Positions 33,135 through 41,587 of a DNA stretch of 64,000 nucleotides are shown in pieces (position 1 is the stretch's first letter; the number at the start of each line of letters is the position of its first letter). Origin of the DNA: DASVBE01 sp963770375. Lineage in GTDB: Bacteria > Actinomycetota > Actinomycetes > Streptosporangiales > Streptosporangiaceae. The stretch lies in assembly GCA_963770375.1 (NCBI GenBank), contig CAVYPM010000006.1, positions 186,001 to 250,000 of the forward strand, given 5' to 3'. A model generated the notes under the pieces. That model saw only the letters and a program-made list of their open reading frames with translations. It had not been told where the DNA came from and made no database searches. Both the position numbers and the translations under genes were made by a program.

Positions 33135-34388
33135 ATGACGCTGGATGACCGCCTCCGCAACGACGCCGACGAACTCGCCCCCGGCATGATCGAGATGCGG
33201 CATGACCTGCACCGGCACCCGGAGATCGGGCTGGATCTGCCGCGCACTCAGCAGGCCGTGCTCACCGCCCTGGAGGGACTGCCGCTGGAGATCGCCGTCG
33301 GCACCGGGTGCACCTCGGTGACCGCGGTGCTGCGGGGTACGGGCGCCGCGGCCGGTGCGGCCGGTGCGGCGAACGGCGGGCCGGCGGCGGCCGTGCTGCT
33401 GCGCGGGGACATGGACGCGCTGCCGGTGCAGGAGGACACCGGGCTCGAGTTCACCAGCCGGATCGACGGGGCCATGCACGCCTGCGGCCACGACCTGCAC
33501 ACGGCGATGCTGGCCGGGGCAGCCCGGCTGCTCAGCGCGCACCGCGACCAGCTGGCGGGCGACGTGGTGTTCATGTTCCAGCCCGGCGAGGAGGGCCACA
33601 ACGGCGCCGGGGTGATGATCGGCGAGGGCGTGCTGGACGCGGCCGGGCCGCGGGTGCAGCGCGCTTACGGGATGCACGTGATCTCCGGCGGGATCCCGCG
33701 CGGCCAGTTCACCACCCGGCCGGGCACGCTGATGGCCTCCAGCGACTCGCTGCGGGTGACCGTGCAGGGCACCGGCGGGCACGGTTCGGCGCCGCACCGG
33801 TCGCAGGACCCGGTGACCGTGGCCGCGGAGATGGTGGTCTCGCTGCAGGCCATGGTGACCCGGCAGTTCAGCATCTTCGACCCGGTGGTGCTGACCGTGG
33901 GCCTGTTCCAGGCCGGCACCCGGCGCAACATCATCCCGGCCGAGGCGACCTTCGAGGCCACCGTCCGGGCCTTCTCGCCGGGCGCGCGGGAGCGCATCGA
34001 GACCGCGTCGGTGCGGCTGTGCCAGGGCATCGCGGCCGCGCACGGGCTGACCGCGGACGTCAGGTACGTGACCGAGTACCCGGTCACGGTCAACGACGCC
34101 GATCAGGCCGCGTTCGCCGCGGGCGTCGCGGCCGAGGTGTTCGGCGACGGCCGGTACGCGGCAATGCCGGACCCCGAGGCCGGCTCCGAGGACTTCTCCC
34201 GGGTGCTCGCGGAGGTGCCGGGCTGCTACCTGTTCCTCGGCTCGTGGCCGGGCGACGACCACGAGACCGCCCCGGACAACCACAGCCCGCTGGCCTCGTT
34301 CGACGACTCGGTGCTGGCCGACGGCTGCCTGCTGCACGCGCAGCTGGCCATCCGCGCCCTGCGCGAGCTGTCCGCCACGGGAGGCTGA
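33135..34388 (+). CDS. M20-family amidohydrolase (hippurate/N-acyl-amino-acid hydrolase)
   Basis: A 417-aa di-zinc amidohydrolase of the M20D (AbgB/HipO/IAA-amino acid hydrolase) type. Landmarks: MRHDLHRHPEIGLDLPRTQQ at the start, LLRGDMDALPVQE, MHACGHDLH with metal ligands, FMFQPGEEGHNGA with the catalytic Glu pair, and TGGHGSAPHRSQDP in the lid domain. It removes an acyl group from an N-acyl amino acid or cleaves an aminoacyl conjugate. ATG 33135 follows GGGAGCG. It is monocistronic and ends in a hairpin shared with the convergent ABC ATPase gene, next to the peptide-uptake locus. Confidence 0.92.
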   Translation: MTLDDRLRNDADELAPGMIEMRHDLHRHPEIGLDLPRTQQAVLTALEGLPLEIAVGTGCTSVTAVLRGTGAAAGAAGAANGGPAAAVLLRGDMDALPVQEDTGLEFTSRIDGAMHACGHDLHTAMLAGAARLLSAHRDQLAGDVVFMFQPGEEGHNGAGVMIGEGVLDAAGPRVQRAYGMHVISGGIPRGQFTTRPGTLMASSDSLRVTVQGTGGHGSAPHRSQDPVTVAAEMVVSLQAMVTRQFSIFDPVVLTVGLFQAGTRRNIIPAEATFEATVRAFSPGARERIETASVRLCQGIAAAHGLTADVRYVTEYPVTVNDADQAAFAAGVAAEVFGDGRYAAMPDPEAGSEDFSRVLAEVPGCYLFLGSWPGDDHETAPDNHSPLASFDDSVLADGCLLHAQLAIRALRELSATGG

Positions 34389-34420
34389 CGGCCGGCCGCC
34401 GATCCCAGCCGGCCGTCAGC
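34384..34420. terminator. Bidirectional terminator between convergent genes
   Basis: GCTGACGGCCGGC at 34384-34396 pairs perfectly with its complement at 34408-34420 (11-nt loop). The left arm contains the stop codon of the M20 gene and the right arm that of the ABC ATPase gene, so one hairpin can serve both strands. Confidence 0.75.
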
Positions 34421-35472
34421 GATCGGCTGGTGACCCAGCCGCGGGGGCCGGCGCCGGCTCGGGGAAGTGACAGGCGACCAGATGGCGGGGGTCGTCGCCA
34501 GCCAGCGGCGGCTCGGTGGTCCGGCAGACGTCCTGGGCCTTCCAGCACCGGGTGTGGAAGCGGCAGCCCGCAGGCGGGTTCAGCGGGCTGGGCGGCTCGC
34601 CGGGCAGGCTGAGCCGCTGCCGCCGGGCGCGGGTGCTGGGCACCGGCACCGCGGACAGCAGCGCCTTGGTGTAGGGGTGCCGGGGCGCGGCGTAGAGCAG
34701 CTCGTTGTCGGCCAGCTCCACGAGCTTGCCGAGGTACATCACCGCGACCCGGTCGGCGATGTGCCGGACCACGGACAGGTCGTGCGCGATGAACAGGTAG
34801 GCCAGGCCGTGGGTGTCCCGCAGGTCGCTGAGCAGGTTGATGATCTGCGCCTGGATGGACACGTCCAGGGCGGACACCGGCTCGTCGGCGATGATCAGCC
34901 GGGGCCGCAAGGCGATGGCGCGGGCCACGCAGATGCGCTGCCGCTGGCCACCGGAGAACTCCCTGGGGTAGCGGTTGTAGTGCTCGGGGCTGAGGCCGAC
35001 CTGGCTGAGCAGGTCCTCTACGGTGGCGCGGATCCCGCCCGGCGGCATGATCCCCTGGTAGCGGAACGGGGCGGCGATGATCGTGCCGACGGTATGGCGG
35101 GGGTTGAGCGCCGAGTAGGGATCCTGGAAGATCATCTGGATCTCGCGGTGCAGTGAGTGGCGCCGGCCGCGGCGGGTTTCCCCGGCGTCCCGGCCGTCGA
35201 AGGTCACCTGGCCCGAGGTGGCGGGCAGGAAGCCCGCGAGCACCCGGCCGGTGGTCGACTTGCCGCACCCGGTCTCCCCGACCAGGCCCAGCGTCTCGCC
35301 GCGGCGGATCGAGAACGAGATGCCGTCGACCGCGCGCACCTGGCCCGTGGTCCGGCTCAGCAGCACGCCCCGGCTCGACGTCGAAGTGCTTGACCAGGTT
35401 CTCCACGCGCAGCAGGTCCCCGGCGGCACCGGCCGGCGGGGAGCCTGCGGGGGCGGTTCCGTATCCGTTCAC
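34416..35472 (-). CDS. Oligopeptide ABC transporter ATPase (OppF/DppF-like), frameshifted
   Basis: Second ATPase of a peptide/nickel-type importer. In the main frame Walker A is GETGCGKST, then IFQDPYSALNPR, the ABC signature FSGGQRQRI, Walker B LIIADEPVSALD and the oligopeptide-specific C-terminal motif CRFHTRCWKAQDVC. Translation should begin at GTG 35472, which overlaps the OppD stop (GTGA), and its frame gives the typical LLRVENLVKHFDVEPG; but an extra base near 35369 (in a run of four C) throws it into another frame, and the normal sequence VLLSRTTGQVRAVDG continues one frame over. Either an assembly indel or a real inactivation. The intact ATPase core is open from 35429. Confidence 0.82.
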
Positions 35473-36536
35473 AGGACGGGCTGCACCTCCTCCGCGAAGA
35501 TCCCGGCCCGGGTCTCGTCGGCCAGGTGGCAGGCCACGAACTGCCCGGCCGCGGATTGCCGGAGCGGCGGCCGGCTCCCGGCGGAAAGGCCGCCGGTCCG
35601 GTCGGAGTACCGGCAGCGGGGCTCGAACGGGCAGCCGGACGGCCGGTCGCTGAGGCTGGGCGGGGTCCCGGGGATGGCCGCGAGCCGGTCGCGGCGGGGA
35701 TGGTCCAGGCCGGTGACCGAGGTCAGCAGGCCCCAGGTGTAGGGGTGCTGCGGGTCGCTGAAGACCTGGTCCGTGGTGCCGCGTTCCATGATCTGGCCGG
35801 CGTACATGACCAGGGTCTCATCCGCCGCCTCGGCGACCACGCCGAGATCGTGGGTGATGATGATGACCGCCGTGCCCAGCTCGGCCTGCAGGCTGGCGAT
35901 CAGCTCGAGGATCTGCGCCTGCACGGTCACGTCCAGCGCGGTGGTCGGCTCGTCGGCGATGAGCAGCTCGGGTTCGCAGCTCAGGGCCATGGCGATCATG
36001 GCCCGCTGGCGCATGCCGCCGGAGAACTGGTGGGGGTACTCCCGGGCCCGGTGATCCGGCTGCGGGATGCCGACCCGGCCCAGCATCTCCACCGCGCGGG
36101 CCCACGCCTGCTTTCTGGTGGCCGGCGTCTTGGCCCGGTAGGCCTCGGCGATCTGCCAGCCGACCGTGTAGTAGGGATGCAGCGCCGACAGCGGGTCCTG
36201 GAAGATCATGGCCATCGCAGCGCCGCGCAGGTCGCGGACCCGGGCGGGCCCGGCCGCCAGCAGTTCCTCGTCGTTCAGCCAGATCCGGCCGCTGACGTCG
36301 GCGTTCTTACCGGTTTGCAGGCCGAGCACGGCCAGGCTCATGGCGCTCTTGCCGCTGCCCGATTCGCCGACGATCCCGAGCGTGCGGCCGCGCTGCACGC
36401 CGAACGACACCCCGTCGACCGCCCGGACCACCCCGTCCGGGGTCCGGAAGGCCACCTTCAGATCGTCAACCTCGAGGAAATCCCGGCCGCCCGGGCGACC
36501 TGGATCGTGGGGGCGGGCCGGCCTGGTCTGCGACAC
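35469..36536 (-). CDS. Oligopeptide ABC transporter ATPase (OppD/DppD-like)
   Basis: A 355-aa ATPase powering peptide import together with the OppF-like partner. Walker A is GESGSGKSA, Q-loop MIFQDPLSALHP, signature FSGGMRQRA, Walker B LLIADEPTTALD, switch His in ITHDLG, and the peptide-transporter C-terminal domain with CPFEPRCRY. GTG 36536 is chosen: GGGAGGGG lies 4 bases upstream, and the frame open to 36692 has no coding character. Its stop overlaps the GTG of the next gene. The cluster's permeases and binding protein are on the opposite strand, so the importer is split over a divergent pair of operons. Confidence 0.93.
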   Translation of the reverse strand: MSQTRPARPHDPGRPGGRDFLEVDDLKVAFRTPDGVVRAVDGVSFGVQRGRTLGIVGESGSGKSAMSLAVLGLQTGKNADVSGRIWLNDEELLAAGPARVRDLRGAAMAMIFQDPLSALHPYYTVGWQIAEAYRAKTPATRKQAWARAVEMLGRVGIPQPDHRAREYPHQFSGGMRQRAMIAMALSCEPELLIADEPTTALDVTVQAQILELIASLQAELGTAVIIITHDLGVVAEAADETLVMYAGQIMERGTTDQVFSDPQHPYTWGLLTSVTGLDHPRRDRLAAIPGTPPSLSDRPSGCPFEPRCRYSDRTGGLSAGSRPPLRQSAAGQFVACHLADETRAGIFAEEVQPVL

Positions 36537-36566
36537 CGACCCCTCCCAGCTGCGTAAATCACTCTC

Positions 36567-36594
36567 TTGACAGCAGTAATGTATGACATACCAT
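36567..36594 (+). promoter_or_regulatory. Promoter with GntR-like operator for the peptide-catabolic operon
   Basis: A TTGACA (36567-36572) and TACCAT (36589-36594) pair with 16-bp spacing points toward the dipeptidase operon. The dyad ATGT-ATG-ACAT (36579-36589) sits between the hexamers, matching the TGT-N3-ACA form of FCD-type GntR operators. The GntR gene of the same operon (43354-44091) is the obvious candidate ligand-responsive repressor; the divergent OppD gene starts 31 bp away. Confidence 0.6.
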
Positions 36595-36648
36595 ACGTCG
36601 CATGGCATATAGCGGCAAGGCTTCTGCAGGCCTTCGCCGCGGCCGGAG

Positions 36649-37671
36649 ATGACCCCGGCCCCGGCCGCGGTGCCGGCTGCCGACGCGCACAACGACCTGC
36701 TGATGCTGGTCGAGCACTTCCGCGACGACCCGGGCTACTTCCGCCGCAACTGGCTGCCGCAGCTGCAGGCCGGCCAGGTGCGGACCCAGGTGCTCCCGGT
36801 GTACGTGGACGAGGAGTTCCTGCCGGAAATGGCCCTGCGGCAGACCCTGCGGCTGATCGAGACCGCGCTGGCCACCGTCGGCTCCTGCCCGGAGCTCATG
36901 CTCTGCCGGCAGCCGGGTGAGGTGGAGCAGGCCCTGGCCAGCGACCGGATCGGGATCGTGCTGGCGCTGGAGGGCTGCCCGGCCATCGGGACCGACGTCC
37001 AGCTGCTGCGGACCCTGTTCCGCCTGGGCGTCCGGGTCGCCTCGCTGACCCACTTCGGCCGCAACTCGCTGGCCGACGGCAGCGCCGAGGACGCCACGGG
37101 AAGCGGGCTGACCCGGGCCGGGGTCGCCGCGGTTGAGCTCATGCAGTCCCTCGGCGTGCTGGTCGACGTCTCGCACCTCTCCCTGACCGGGACCCGGCAC
37201 GTGCTGGACATCACCCGCGGGCCGGTGCTGGCCACGCACTCCTCGTGCCGGGCGCTGCGCGAGCATCACCGCAACCTGCCGGACGCCGAGATGCGGGCCA
37301 TCGCGGCCACCGGCGGCGTCATCGGCATCAACTTCTTCCCCCTGTTCCTCTCCGACGGCCCGGTGACGATCAGCGATGTCGCGGACCACGTCGAGCATGC
37401 GGTGAGCGTCGCCGGGCTCTGCCACGTCGGCCTGGGGCCCGACTTCACCCGGGAGATCGCCGAGGTGCTGTACGGCGGCGGGCACGTCATCGAGGGCTGC
37501 GACATGGCCGCCGCGGTGCCCGGCCTGGCCGGCCCGGCGGACCTGCCGAACCTGGCCGCGGAACTGGACCGCCGCGGGTTCGCCCCGGCGGACGTGGCCG
37601 CCGTCCTGGGCGGCAACCTGCGGCGGCTGCTCAACGAATCAATAGGGGCCGGGATGGCGGCGTCCCCGTGA
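36649..37671 (+). CDS. Membrane-dipeptidase family (M19) peptidase
   Basis: A 340-aa di-zinc M19 dipeptidase, related to renal dipeptidase. Expected ligands are present: H14 and D16 (DAHND), bridging E108 (LALEG), H176 (DVSHL), H197 (ATHSS) with R201, and D265 (GLGPDF). The family cleaves L-Xaa-Xaa and also dipeptides with a C-terminal D-residue and some beta-lactams. There is no signal peptide, so it acts in the cytoplasm on imported dipeptides. First gene of the operon; its TGA overlaps the GTG of the permease gene. ATG 36649 has CGGAG immediately upstream, a short spacing. Confidence 0.9.
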   Translation: MTPAPAAVPAADAHNDLLMLVEHFRDDPGYFRRNWLPQLQAGQVRTQVLPVYVDEEFLPEMALRQTLRLIETALATVGSCPELMLCRQPGEVEQALASDRIGIVLALEGCPAIGTDVQLLRTLFRLGVRVASLTHFGRNSLADGSAEDATGSGLTRAGVAAVELMQSLGVLVDVSHLSLTGTRHVLDITRGPVLATHSSCRALREHHRNLPDAEMRAIAATGGVIGINFFPLFLSDGPVTISDVADHVEHAVSVAGLCHVGLGPDFTREIAEVLYGGGHVIEGCDMAAAVPGLAGPADLPNLAAELDRRGFAPADVAAVLGGNLRRLLNESIGAGMAASP

Positions 37672-38627
37672 CCGTCCCGGCGACCATGGAACCGGTGCTG
37701 CCGGGCCCGGCCGCCATCGCGACCCGCACCCAGCGCCAGCAGATCGTGCGCGCGCTGCGATCCGACCGGCCGGCCATGGCCGCGCTGGTCGTCATCGTGA
37801 TCCTGGCCGCGGTCGCGGTCTGCGCGCCGCTGATCGCCATCCTCGTCGGGCACGGCCCCAACCAGCTGTTTCCCAATCAGCTCAGCCCGGACCTGGGCCT
37901 GCCCACCGGGCCCAGCCGCCAGTTCCTGTTCGGCATCGACCAGGAGGGCCGGGACCTGTTCGTGCGGTGCGCTTACGGGCTGCGCACCTCGCTGGTCGTG
38001 TCACTGCTGTCCGCGGCCATCGCCACCGCAGTCGGCGTGACCGTCGGGCTCGCGGCGGGCTACTTCGGCGGCTGGCTGGACACGCTGCTGTCCCGCGGCG
38101 CCGATATCTTCCTCGCCCTGCCGGTGATCCTCTTCGCGATCAGCATCTCGTCGGTCTGCTCGATCACCGCCCAGGGCTGCCTGGCCGGCACCGTCCAGCC
38201 CGGCATCGGCCTGGTGGTGGCCATCCTGGCCCTGTTCACCTGGCCCTACATCGCCCGCCTGGTCCGCGGCCAGACCCTGGTGCTGCGTCAGCAGGAGTTC
38301 GTCAACGCGGCCCGCGGCTTCGGCGCCAAGCACTGGCGGGTCATGTTCGGCGAGATCCTGCCGAACCTGACCGCCCAGGTCATCGTGTACATGACCCTGA
38401 TCATCCCGAGCAACATCCTGTTCGAGGCCGCGCTGAGCTACCTGGGTGTCGGCGTCCCGCAGACCACCCCGTCGCTGGGCCAGATGATCGCGGACGCCAC
38501 CGCGGGCAGCCTGTTCACCTACGCCTGGTGGATGATGCTCTTCCCGGGCGTGCTGCTGCTGCTGATCACGTTCTCGTTCAACCTGCTCGGCGACGGCGCC
38601 AGGGATGCCATCGGCGGTGACGGGTGA
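37668..38627 (+). CDS. Peptide ABC transporter permease (DppC/OppC-like)
   Basis: A 319-aa inner-membrane permease. A cytoplasmic N-terminal region leads to the first helix (AALVVIVILAAVAVCAPLIA), an external loop with FLFGIDQEGRDLFVRCAYGL (the OppC N-terminal domain signature), and the five-helix permease core with an EAA-type coupling motif (NAARGFGAKHWRVMFGEILP). It forms the transmembrane pore with the next gene's product. GTG 37668 overlaps the dipeptidase stop by 4 bp; ATG 37686 is an alternative. The order C then B is reversed compared with most opp operons. Confidence 0.92.
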   Translation: MTVPATMEPVLPGPAAIATRTQRQQIVRALRSDRPAMAALVVIVILAAVAVCAPLIAILVGHGPNQLFPNQLSPDLGLPTGPSRQFLFGIDQEGRDLFVRCAYGLRTSLVVSLLSAAIATAVGVTVGLAAGYFGGWLDTLLSRGADIFLALPVILFAISISSVCSITAQGCLAGTVQPGIGLVVAILALFTWPYIARLVRGQTLVLRQQEFVNAARGFGAKHWRVMFGEILPNLTAQVIVYMTLIIPSNILFEAALSYLGVGVPQTTPSLGQMIADATAGSLFTYAWWMMLFPGVLLLLITFSFNLLGDGARDAIGGDG

Positions 38628-39595
38628 TGCTGGTCTACCTGACCCGGCGGCTGTTCTGGCTGGTGATCACCCTGCTGGTGATCACCGCGATCACCTTCGT
38701 GATCTACTTCGTGCTCCCGCCGGTCAGCCCGGCCGTGCTGTTCGCCGGCAAGGAAGCCACGCCGCAGCTCGTCGCCACCGTGCAGCACGAACTCGGGCTC
38801 GATCATCCGGTCTGGGTTCAGTACCTGCTGTTCCTCAAGCACCTGGTGCTCGGCGACCAGTTCGGCTGGCCCGGCCTTGGCTTCTCCTACGTCAACCACT
38901 CCTCGGTCAAGTCGCTGCTGGCCGGGCGGGTGGTGGTGACCGTGGTGCTGGCCGTCGGGGCGGCTCTGCTGTGGCTGGCCATGGGGATCACGATCGGGGT
39001 CATCTCGGCGATCAGGCAGCGCTCGGTCTGGGACCGGCTCGCGCTCGGCTTCGCGATCTTCTTCATCTCCGCGCCGGTGTTCTGGCTCGGCCTGGTCCTG
39101 CTCTGGGTGTTCTGGTACAAGCTCGGCGTCGCGGCGGGCACCGGCTACTTCCCGCCCGGCCAGTACGGCCTGCTGACCTGGCTGGACCACATGATCCTGC
39201 CCTGGTTCACGCTGGCCCTGCTGTACGCCGGGTGGTACGCCCGGATGACCCGCGGGGCGGTGCTGGACACGCTGCGCCAGGACTACGTCCGCACCGCCCG
39301 GGCCAAGGGCCTGGGCGAGACCAGGATCCTGCTCCGGCACGTGCTGCGGGCCTGCCTCACCCCGATCCTGACCATGTTCGGCATGGACCTGGCCGCGCTG
39401 GTCAGCGGGACCGTGATCGTCGAGGTGGTGTTCAACCTGAATGGCCTGGGCCAGTGGGTTGTGCAGTCGGTGACCTCGGACGACATCCCGTCGGTGCTGG
39501 CCGTCACCGTGCTGGCGGCGCTCGCGGTGATGGTGGCCAACCTGATCGTGGACATCCTCTACGCCTACGTCGACCCGCGGGTGCGCTATGAGTAG
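38624..39595 (+). CDS. Peptide ABC transporter permease (DppB/OppB-like)
   Basis: A 323-aa permease partner of the DppC-like protein. The N-terminal helix (TRRLFWLVITLLVITAITFV) and the HELGLDHPVWVQYLLFLKHL loop are OppB hallmarks; the core contains RTARAKGLGETRILLRHVLR, the EAA-like ATPase-coupling motif, and VEVVFNLNGLGQWVVQSV. GTG 38624 overlaps the previous stop, with an ATG directly after it. The next gene is the solute-binding protein, 78 bp downstream. Together with the divergent ATPases this makes a complete importer. Confidence 0.93.
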   Translation: MMLVYLTRRLFWLVITLLVITAITFVIYFVLPPVSPAVLFAGKEATPQLVATVQHELGLDHPVWVQYLLFLKHLVLGDQFGWPGLGFSYVNHSSVKSLLAGRVVVTVVLAVGAALLWLAMGITIGVISAIRQRSVWDRLALGFAIFFISAPVFWLGLVLLWVFWYKLGVAAGTGYFPPGQYGLLTWLDHMILPWFTLALLYAGWYARMTRGAVLDTLRQDYVRTARAKGLGETRILLRHVLRACLTPILTMFGMDLAALVSGTVIVEVVFNLNGLGQWVVQSVTSDDIPSVLAVTVLAALAVMVANLIVDILYAYVDPRVRYE

Positions 39596-39673
39596 CCGCG
39601 GCCCGCGCGCTGGCGCCCGTTCATCCAGTTCTGGCCCGCAGGCAATGCGGCCTGCCCGGCGGAGGGACCGACC

Positions 39674-41587
39674 ATGAATACTCGTGACGACACACGCCCG
39701 GCCGGACGCGGACCGGCCCGGCGGCTGCTGGCCGCCGGCGGCTGCCTGCTCCTGCTGGCCCTGGCCGCCTGCGGCGGCAGCAGCGGGGGGAACAGCGGCG
39801 GCGGGAGCAGCCCGGGGAGCACGGCGACCGGGACGGCTGTGCGGGGCGGGGTGTACCGGACCGCGGTCTCGTCGTTCGGCCTGACCAACAACATGGACCC
39901 GGTCGGCGAGACGCAGATCGGCTTCGCGTTCGCCCTCTACGACGCCATGCTCCGGACCCTGGTCACGTTCCGGCACGAAAGCGGTACGGCCGGCACCCAG
40001 ATCGTGCCGGACCTGGCGACAAGCGTGCCCACCCCCACGGATAACGGGCTGACCTACACGTTCCACCTGAAGCCGGGGATCAAGTTCGCGCCGCCGGTCA
40101 ACCGGGAGATCACCTCCCAGGACATCGCCTACGCCTTCCAGCGGATCAACGACGCGAAGCTCGTCGCCCAGTACGGCTACTACTACGTCGGGGTCATCAA
40201 GGGGCTGACCGGCACGGCGAAGACCCCGGACAACCACATCTCCGGGATCGAGACGCCGAATTCGAAGACGATCATCTTCCACCTCACCGCACCGGTCGGT
40301 GACTTCCTGCAGCGCATCGCGTCCCCGGCCGCTGCGCCGGTGCCGCCCGAGGTGGCCAAGTGCTACAACCAGGCCGGGACCTACGGCCGGGACGTCGTCG
40401 CGTCCGGCCCGTACATGTTCCAGGGCTCAGGCGCGGTCGACATCAAGAGCTGCTCGACGATCAAGCCGATGTCCGGCTTCGACCCCACGAAGAACATCAC
40501 GCTGGTGCGCAACCCGAACTACGACCCGGCCACGGACGGCACCCGGCCCAGCTACCTCAACGGCGTGCAGATCAGCGTGGACCCGAACGTCGCGGACATC
40601 TTCGCCCGGGTCCAGAAGGGCCAGCTCGACGGGTCCATGACCGACCCGCCGCCGGCCACCGTCACCCGCCAGTACCTGACCGACCCGTCGCTGAAGAAGT
40701 ACTTCCACTCCGACCTGATCAACCAGGTGGAGTCGGTGACGATGAACCTGGCCGTGGCGCCGTTCACCGACGTGCACGTCCGCAAGGCGGTCGCCTGGGT
40801 ACTGGACAAGAGCGCGATGCTGCGGGCGCTCGGCGGCGCCTCCCACTTCAGCATCGCCACGCACATCATCCCGCCCACGCTGCCGGGCGGGCTGGCGGCC
40901 AGCTACGACCCGTACCAGACCCCGAACGAGTCCGGTGACCTGGCCAAGGCCCAGGCGGAGATGAAGCTGTCGGCCTTCGACCCCAACCACGACGGCAAGT
41001 GCGACGTGGCCGCCTGCCGCAACCTGGCCTTCATCAACATCAGCGCGTTCTCCGGCGTGGACACCGTGGTGCAGAACGACCTGGCCAAGATCGGCATCGA
41101 GATCAAGCCCCGCGACCTGTCGGTGACGACCGCGTTCACCGCGCTGTTCACGATTAAGCAGCTGGAGCCCATGTCGGCGCTCGGCGGCGGCTACGCCGAC
41201 TACACCGGCACCTACAGCTTCGCCCAGCCGAACTTCGGCTCGACGGCCCTCAGCGGGCCGGTGGCCTGCTGCAACTACTCGCTGGTCGGGCTGACGAAGA
41301 AGCAGGCCAGCACGTACAAGGTGCCCTACCCGCCGACCGGGATCCCGAGCGTGGACACCATCATCACCAAGTGCGAGGCCCTTGGTAACGGCCCGGCCCG
41401 CAACAGCTGCTTCGCGGGCCTGGACCAGACGATGATGACCAAGGTCATGGCCTGGGTGCCGTACGTGTGGGGCCGCAACATCGTGATCACCGGGCCGACC
41501 GTCAGCCAGTACACGATGGACATCACGACCAGCTCGCTCTCGCTGACCAGGATCGCCGTCACCAACCACGTCACGCTCAGCCCATGA
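39674..41587 (+). CDS. Peptide/opine-binding lipoprotein (SBP family 5)
   Basis: A 637-aa extracellular solute-binding lipoprotein. A basic N terminus and hydrophobic core lead to the lipobox LALAAC with the lipidated Cys at 33, then a Gly/Ser-rich tether and the family 5 binding fold (LVPDLATS-like DLATSVPTPTDNGLTYTFHL, KPGIKFAPPVNREITSQDIA, LVRNPNYDP). It captures a peptide-like ligand and delivers it to the permeases. It is longer than most members (about 520-600), with several Cys residues (SC, CDVAAC, ACC, KC) suggesting external disulfides. Its TGA overlaps the ATG of the hydrolase gene (ATGA). Confidence 0.93.
   Translation: MNTRDDTRPAGRGPARRLLAAGGCLLLLALAACGGSSGGNSGGGSSPGSTATGTAVRGGVYRTAVSSFGLTNNMDPVGETQIGFAFALYDAMLRTLVTFRHESGTAGTQIVPDLATSVPTPTDNGLTYTFHLKPGIKFAPPVNREITSQDIAYAFQRINDAKLVAQYGYYYVGVIKGLTGTAKTPDNHISGIETPNSKTIIFHLTAPVGDFLQRIASPAAAPVPPEVAKCYNQAGTYGRDVVASGPYMFQGSGAVDIKSCSTIKPMSGFDPTKNITLVRNPNYDPATDGTRPSYLNGVQISVDPNVADIFARVQKGQLDGSMTDPPPATVTRQYLTDPSLKKYFHSDLINQVESVTMNLAVAPFTDVHVRKAVAWVLDKSAMLRALGGASHFSIATHIIPPTLPGGLAASYDPYQTPNESGDLAKAQAEMKLSAFDPNHDGKCDVAACRNLAFINISAFSGVDTVVQNDLAKIGIEIKPRDLSVTTAFTALFTIKQLEPMSALGGGYADYTGTYSFAQPNFGSTALSGPVACCNYSLVGLTKKQASTYKVPYPPTGIPSVDTIITKCEALGNGPARNSCFAGLDQTMMTKVMAWVPYVWGRNIVITGPTVSQYTMDITTSSLSLTRIAVTNHVTLSP

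Noticed and set aside
36567..36920. 117-codon plus-strand frame overlapping the dipeptidase start
   Set aside because: Out of frame with the M19 dipeptidase; its Ala/Arg/Pro content is a shadow signal.
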